Under the pieces are notes generated by a model. The model made no database searches. It was not told where the DNA came from and saw nothing but the letters and a program-made list of their open reading frames with translations. Shown one piece after another: positions 45,707 to 48,659 of a DNA stretch of 48,659 bases. Within the stretch, counting starts at the first letter, position 1. Each line of letters begins with the position of its first letter. A program made the translations under genes and the position numbers. Origin of the DNA: Candidatus Sungbacteria bacterium RIFCSPLOWO2_02_FULL_51_17 (lineage in GTDB: Bacteria; Patescibacteriota; Minisyncoccia; Sungbacterales; GWA2-42-14); contig MHQW01000006.1 in NCBI GenBank assembly GCA_001820785.1, positions 6,066 through 54,724 of the forward strand. The letters are read 5' to 3'.

Positions 45707-48394
45707 TTATGTCGTTTTTATTGCCTCCCGTTTTTTCACTCGTTCACCGCCAAGGCCCTTGCCGTTCTTCAGAAACACAGCGGCGCCGTCTTTGATGTCG
45801 GCAAGCATATGATCGCCCGCCCTTATGCTCCCGCCGACAAGTTCCTGCGCTATTGGATTCAAGATAACGGTCTGTATCGTCCTTTTTATCGGACGCGCTC
45901 CATAGTGCTCGTCAAATCCAACCTTCATAATGTGTTCCCGAAGGGCAGTCGTAAACGAAACACCAATATGTTTTTCTTTCAGACGAGCGGTAAGGCGGGT
46001 AAGCTGCATATCAACTATCTTTTCTATCACGGGTCGCGTCAGCGTGTTAAAGATAACGATCTCATCAAGCCGGTTCAAAAACTCGGGCCGGAAACTCCGC
46101 TCAAGAGCCCGCCTGATCTTGTCTTTGAGCATATCCTCTTTTTTCGCGCTCGTGTCCTCAACATCGGACATAAACCCAAGATGCGCCATTTCTTTCACAT
46201 ACTCCCCGCCGGCATTGGACGTCATGATAATAATGCAGTTGCGAAAATTGACTGTTCTTCCCTTAGAATCAGTGAGACGCCCATTATCAAGGATTTGAAG
46301 CATGATGTTGAAGATCTCCGGGTGCGCTTTTTCTATCTCGTCAAAAAGAATAATAGAATACGGCCGATGTTTTACCTTCTCCGTAAGAATACCACCCTCT
46401 TCGTACCCGACATACCCTGCAGGAGACCCGATAAACTTCGCAACGGAGTGGCGCTCCATGAACTCCGACATATCAAACCGGATAAGGGCTTTTTCATCAT
46501 TAAAGAGAAAAGCGGCTAATGTTCTGGCAAGTTCGGTCTTCCCTACTCCCGTGGGGCCCAAGAACATAAACGATGCTGTCGGGCGGTCTTCATCCTGAAT
46601 ACCTGCACGAGAACGTCGCACCGCGTGCGCAACTTTTGAGATCGCCTCTTCTTGGCCGATAACCCGCTCGCGTAACACATCTTCCAGACGCAGAAGTTTT
46701 GCGGTTTCCGCCTCAAGCATGCGGGTGACGGGAATGCTCGTCCACCGCGCGACCACCTCGGCAACCTCCTCATTTCCAACCTCCTCTCTCAAAAGACGTC
46801 GTGATGACTGGATTTTTTTTAGCTTTGCCTCGGCATCCGCCAGCTTCTTCTCAAGTGCAGGTATCTTGCCGTAACGAATCTCCGCCACCCGCTCAAACGC
46901 CGAACCGCGTTCGGCGATATCCGACTCCTGGCGAAGCGTTTCAAGCTCTTTTTTTGCGCCCCCTATCTCCTTTATAAGCTGTCGCTCATCGTTCCAGACG
47001 GCAAACACCTTGTCGTTCTTCTTCTTTTTTTCCGCTAATGTCTTTTCTACCGCCTTGAGGCGGGTTTTCGCGGTTGCCGTCTTTTCCTTTTTCAGCGCCT
47101 CTTTTTCTATTTCAAGACGCGAAAGTTCACGACGGGCATCCTCAAGTTCGCCGGGCATTGATTCCATTTCAAGACGCAGAGATGACGCGGCTTCATCTAT
47201 AAGATCAACCGCCTTGTCCGGAAGGAACCGGTCAGTGATATAACGCGAGGAAAGTTCTACGGCAGAGACGATCGCGTCATCGGTGATGCGCACGCCATGA
47301 TGAACCGCATATTTTTGCTTGAGACCGCGTAAAATAGCAACGGCGTCTTCCGCGGACGGTTCGTCAACATAGATCGGCTGGAACCTTCGGGCAAGCGCCG
47401 GGTCTTTTTCTATGTGCTTGTGATATTCACGAGGGGTCGTAGCGCCCACCGCCCGAAGTTCACCCCGAGCAAGCGCCGGTTTTAACATGTTTGAAGCGTC
47501 TATCGCGCCCTCGGCGGCTCCGGCCCCAACAATAGTATGTAATTCATCAATAAATACGATGAATTTTCCTTTAGACCGGTCAAGCTCTTTTAAGATCGCT
47601 TTGATGCGGTCCTCAAACTCCCCGCGATATTTCGTCCCGGCAACAATAGAACCAAGGTCAAGAGAAATAAGCTCTTTGTCGCGCAAAAAATCGGGAACCT
47701 CGCCCGAAACAATGCGCTGGGCAAGCCCCTCCGCGATAGCCGTCTTTCCAACCCCCGCCTCACCGATAAGGACCGGGTTGTTCTTTGTGCGGCGCGATAA
47801 AATCTGAATGATGCGGCGAATCTCCGAATCACGCCCGATGACTGGATCAAGCTGTTCTTGGCGGGCCATATTCGTAAGGTTCCTGGCGTATTTTTCCAGC
47901 ACGTTGTACTTCCCCTCCGACTCCTGATCCACCACCCGTTGAGACCCGCGAAGTTCCGACACCACCTTTACGATCTGCTCGTGCGTAAGTCCGCTCTCCT
48001 GGACCATCTCACGTGCTTTTGAGGGAACAAGGGAAAGCGCCAAAAATAAGTGTTCAGTTGAGATGAACTCATCTTGAAGTTGCTTTGCCTCCTTCATCGC
48101 CTCCTCCATGATGCGCGCAAGATCCTGCGATAAATAAAGGGAAATAACCGGGTTTAGGGCGTTTACCCGCGACAATTTATCAAGAGACCCAAGCAGACGG
48201 TCAACCAGCGCCGGGGTATTTATCTCAAGCTTATCTAAAACCGCCTGCACAATACCCTCCTCCTGCAAAATGAGGGCGGTGAGAAGATGGAGGGGCTCAA
48301 TTTGCTGATGCGAGCGCTCAATGGCAAGATCATGGGCTCTTTTTAAGACCTCCTGGGCTTTTATGGTGAAATTGTTGAAAGGCGTCATGGACAT
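45707..48394 (-). CDS. clpB: ATP-dependent disaggregase ClpB
   Basis: 895 residues from the ATG at 48394 (48388 is the alternative); the longer open frame upstream is not family-like. Domains in order: Clp N-domain repeats (1-150, [30 protein letters not shown]); first AAA+ module with Walker A GEAGVGKT, Walker B VFIDELH and the [12 protein letters not shown] pore loop; a long coiled-coil middle domain (about 410-540), which distinguishes ClpB from ClpA/ClpC; second AAA+ module with [23 protein letters not shown], pore loop GYVGYEEGG and sensor-2 GARPIKRTI. It rescues aggregated proteins together with DnaK. Slightly longer than usual because of the Lys-rich coiled coil. No CIRCE element seen upstream. 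Confidence 0.95.
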   Translation of the reverse strand: MSMTPFNNFTIKAQEVLKRAHDLAIERSHQQIEPLHLLTALILQEEGIVQAVLDKLEINTPALVDRLLGSLDKLSRVNALNPVISLYLSQDLARIMEEAMKEAKQLQDEFISTEHLFLALSLVPSKAREMVQESGLTHEQIVKVVSELRGSQRVVDQESEGKYNVLEKYARNLTNMARQEQLDPVIGRDSEIRRIIQILSRRTKNNPVLIGEAGVGKTAIAEGLAQRIVSGEVPDFLRDKELISLDLGSIVAGTKYRGEFEDRIKAILKELDRSKGKFIVFIDELHTIVGAGAAEGAIDASNMLKPALARGELRAVGATTPREYHKHIEKDPALARRFQPIYVDEPSAEDAVAILRGLKQKYAVHHGVRITDDAIVSAVELSSRYITDRFLPDKAVDLIDEAASSLRLEMESMPGELEDARRELSRLEIEKEALKKEKTATAKTRLKAVEKTLAEKKKKNDKVFAVWNDERQLIKEIGGAKKELETLRQESDIAERGSAFERVAEIRYGKIPALEKKLADAEAKLKKIQSSRRLLREEVGNEEVAEVVARWTSIPVTRMLEAETAKLLRLEDVLRERVIGQEEAISKVAHAVRRSRAGIQDEDRPTASFMFLGPTGVGKTELARTLAAFLFNDEKALIRFDMSEFMERHSVAKFIGSPAGYVGYEEGGILTEKVKHRPYSIILFDEIEKAHPEIFNIMLQILDNGRLTDSKGRTVNFRNCIIIMTSNAGGEYVKEMAHLGFMSDVEDTSAKKEDMLKDKIRRALERSFRPEFLNRLDEIVIFNTLTRPVIEKIVDMQLTRLTARLKEKHIGVSFTTALREHIMKVGFDEHYGARPIKRTIQTVILNPIAQELVGGSIRAGDHMLADIKDGAAVFLKNGKGLGGERVKKREAIKTT

Positions 48395-48552
48395 GTTCTT
48401 ATGCCGTGCACAGTTCAGATGCGGGATGGACGCTCCTGGGGCCATCCTGCGAAACCGAAGCACCGTTTTTCATTAGTACTGAATGTATACGCGCTTTACG
48501 GAATATTGGATACGCTCCGTTCCTTGACTGCTTTCCTAGTGTGTGTGGTTAT

Positions 48553-48580
48553 AGTATATCAGTTTTCAGAGAAAATGCAA
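48553..48580 (-). promoter_or_regulatory. probable promoter of clpB
   Basis: -35 TTGCAT (48575-48580), 16 bp, -10 TATACT (48553-48558). It would give a leader of about 150 bases. Confidence 0.5.
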
Positions 48581-48659
48581 CTCTCTGTATAATGCAACCC
48601 AATTCTGGACTCCAGGGGCATTTTTACGACATTCGCCTCCGACCATTGTAACAGAAATT

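Noticed and set aside
45809-46519. 236-codon plus-strand frame
   Set aside because: Antisense to clpB.

Overview
The window looks like chromosome from a Patescibacteria (CPR) bacterium, most likely of the Parcubacteria/Paceibacteria type. This is inferred from four things: a giant secreted S-layer-like protein with an N-terminal peptidoglycan-binding domain and a PT-repeat linker; secreted lamin-tail-domain proteins; many genes without a Shine-Dalgarno sequence mixed with GTG/TTG starts that have strong ones; and a gene set dominated by surface glycan assembly with almost no central metabolism. TGA is used as an ordinary stop, which argues against the recoded Gracilibacteria/Absconditabacteria. 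No rRNA, tRNA, CRISPR array or recognisable transposase gene was seen.

Layout. 1-2435: GT-C membrane glycosyltransferase (cut by the edge) and a GT4. 2565-3755: PLP-dependent Cys/Met-metabolism enzyme on the + strand. 3864-5259: small genes (membrane protein, NADAR, VanZ-like), mostly with their own terminators. 5363-9574: divergent block with a GT39-like membrane transferase on the minus strand and cupin, C-methyltransferase-like protein and sugar-nucleotide SDR on the plus strand. 9691-10501: AT-rich nucleotidyltransferase gene bracketed by a 13-bp inverted repeat. 10557-17132: tightly coupled minus-strand operon (nitroreductase-methyltransferase fusion, alpha/alpha-toroid-like protein, half-size GtrA, GT39-like, GT2), with a second GT2 and a GT4 (to 18438) just upstream. 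18506-19640: three small plus-strand transcription units. 19718-24970: a second glycan block (SEC-C-tailed cytidylyltransferase, GT4, FAD oxidoreductase, tandem GT4 fusion). 25131-29654: AAA-CYTH protein, small unknowns, a possible DHH-like protein and a lipoprotein pair. 29751-39007: secreted lamin-tail proteins (one with a phospholipase C-like domain and a beta-helix), a phage-style zinc-finger protein and a TPR protein. 39226-42747: S-layer-like protein with a structured 5' leader and three tandem terminators. 43716-48394: GalU, an S23/Avd-like protein fused to a winged helix, and ClpB.

How it fits together (inference). GalU and the SDR supply nucleotide sugars. Several GT4 enzymes assemble glycans. 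The two GT2 (DPM/GtrB-like) enzymes plus GtrA-like protein charge polyprenyl phosphate and present it to three GT-C enzymes outside the membrane, a plausible route for decorating the cell envelope or the S-layer-like and lamin-tail proteins encoded nearby.
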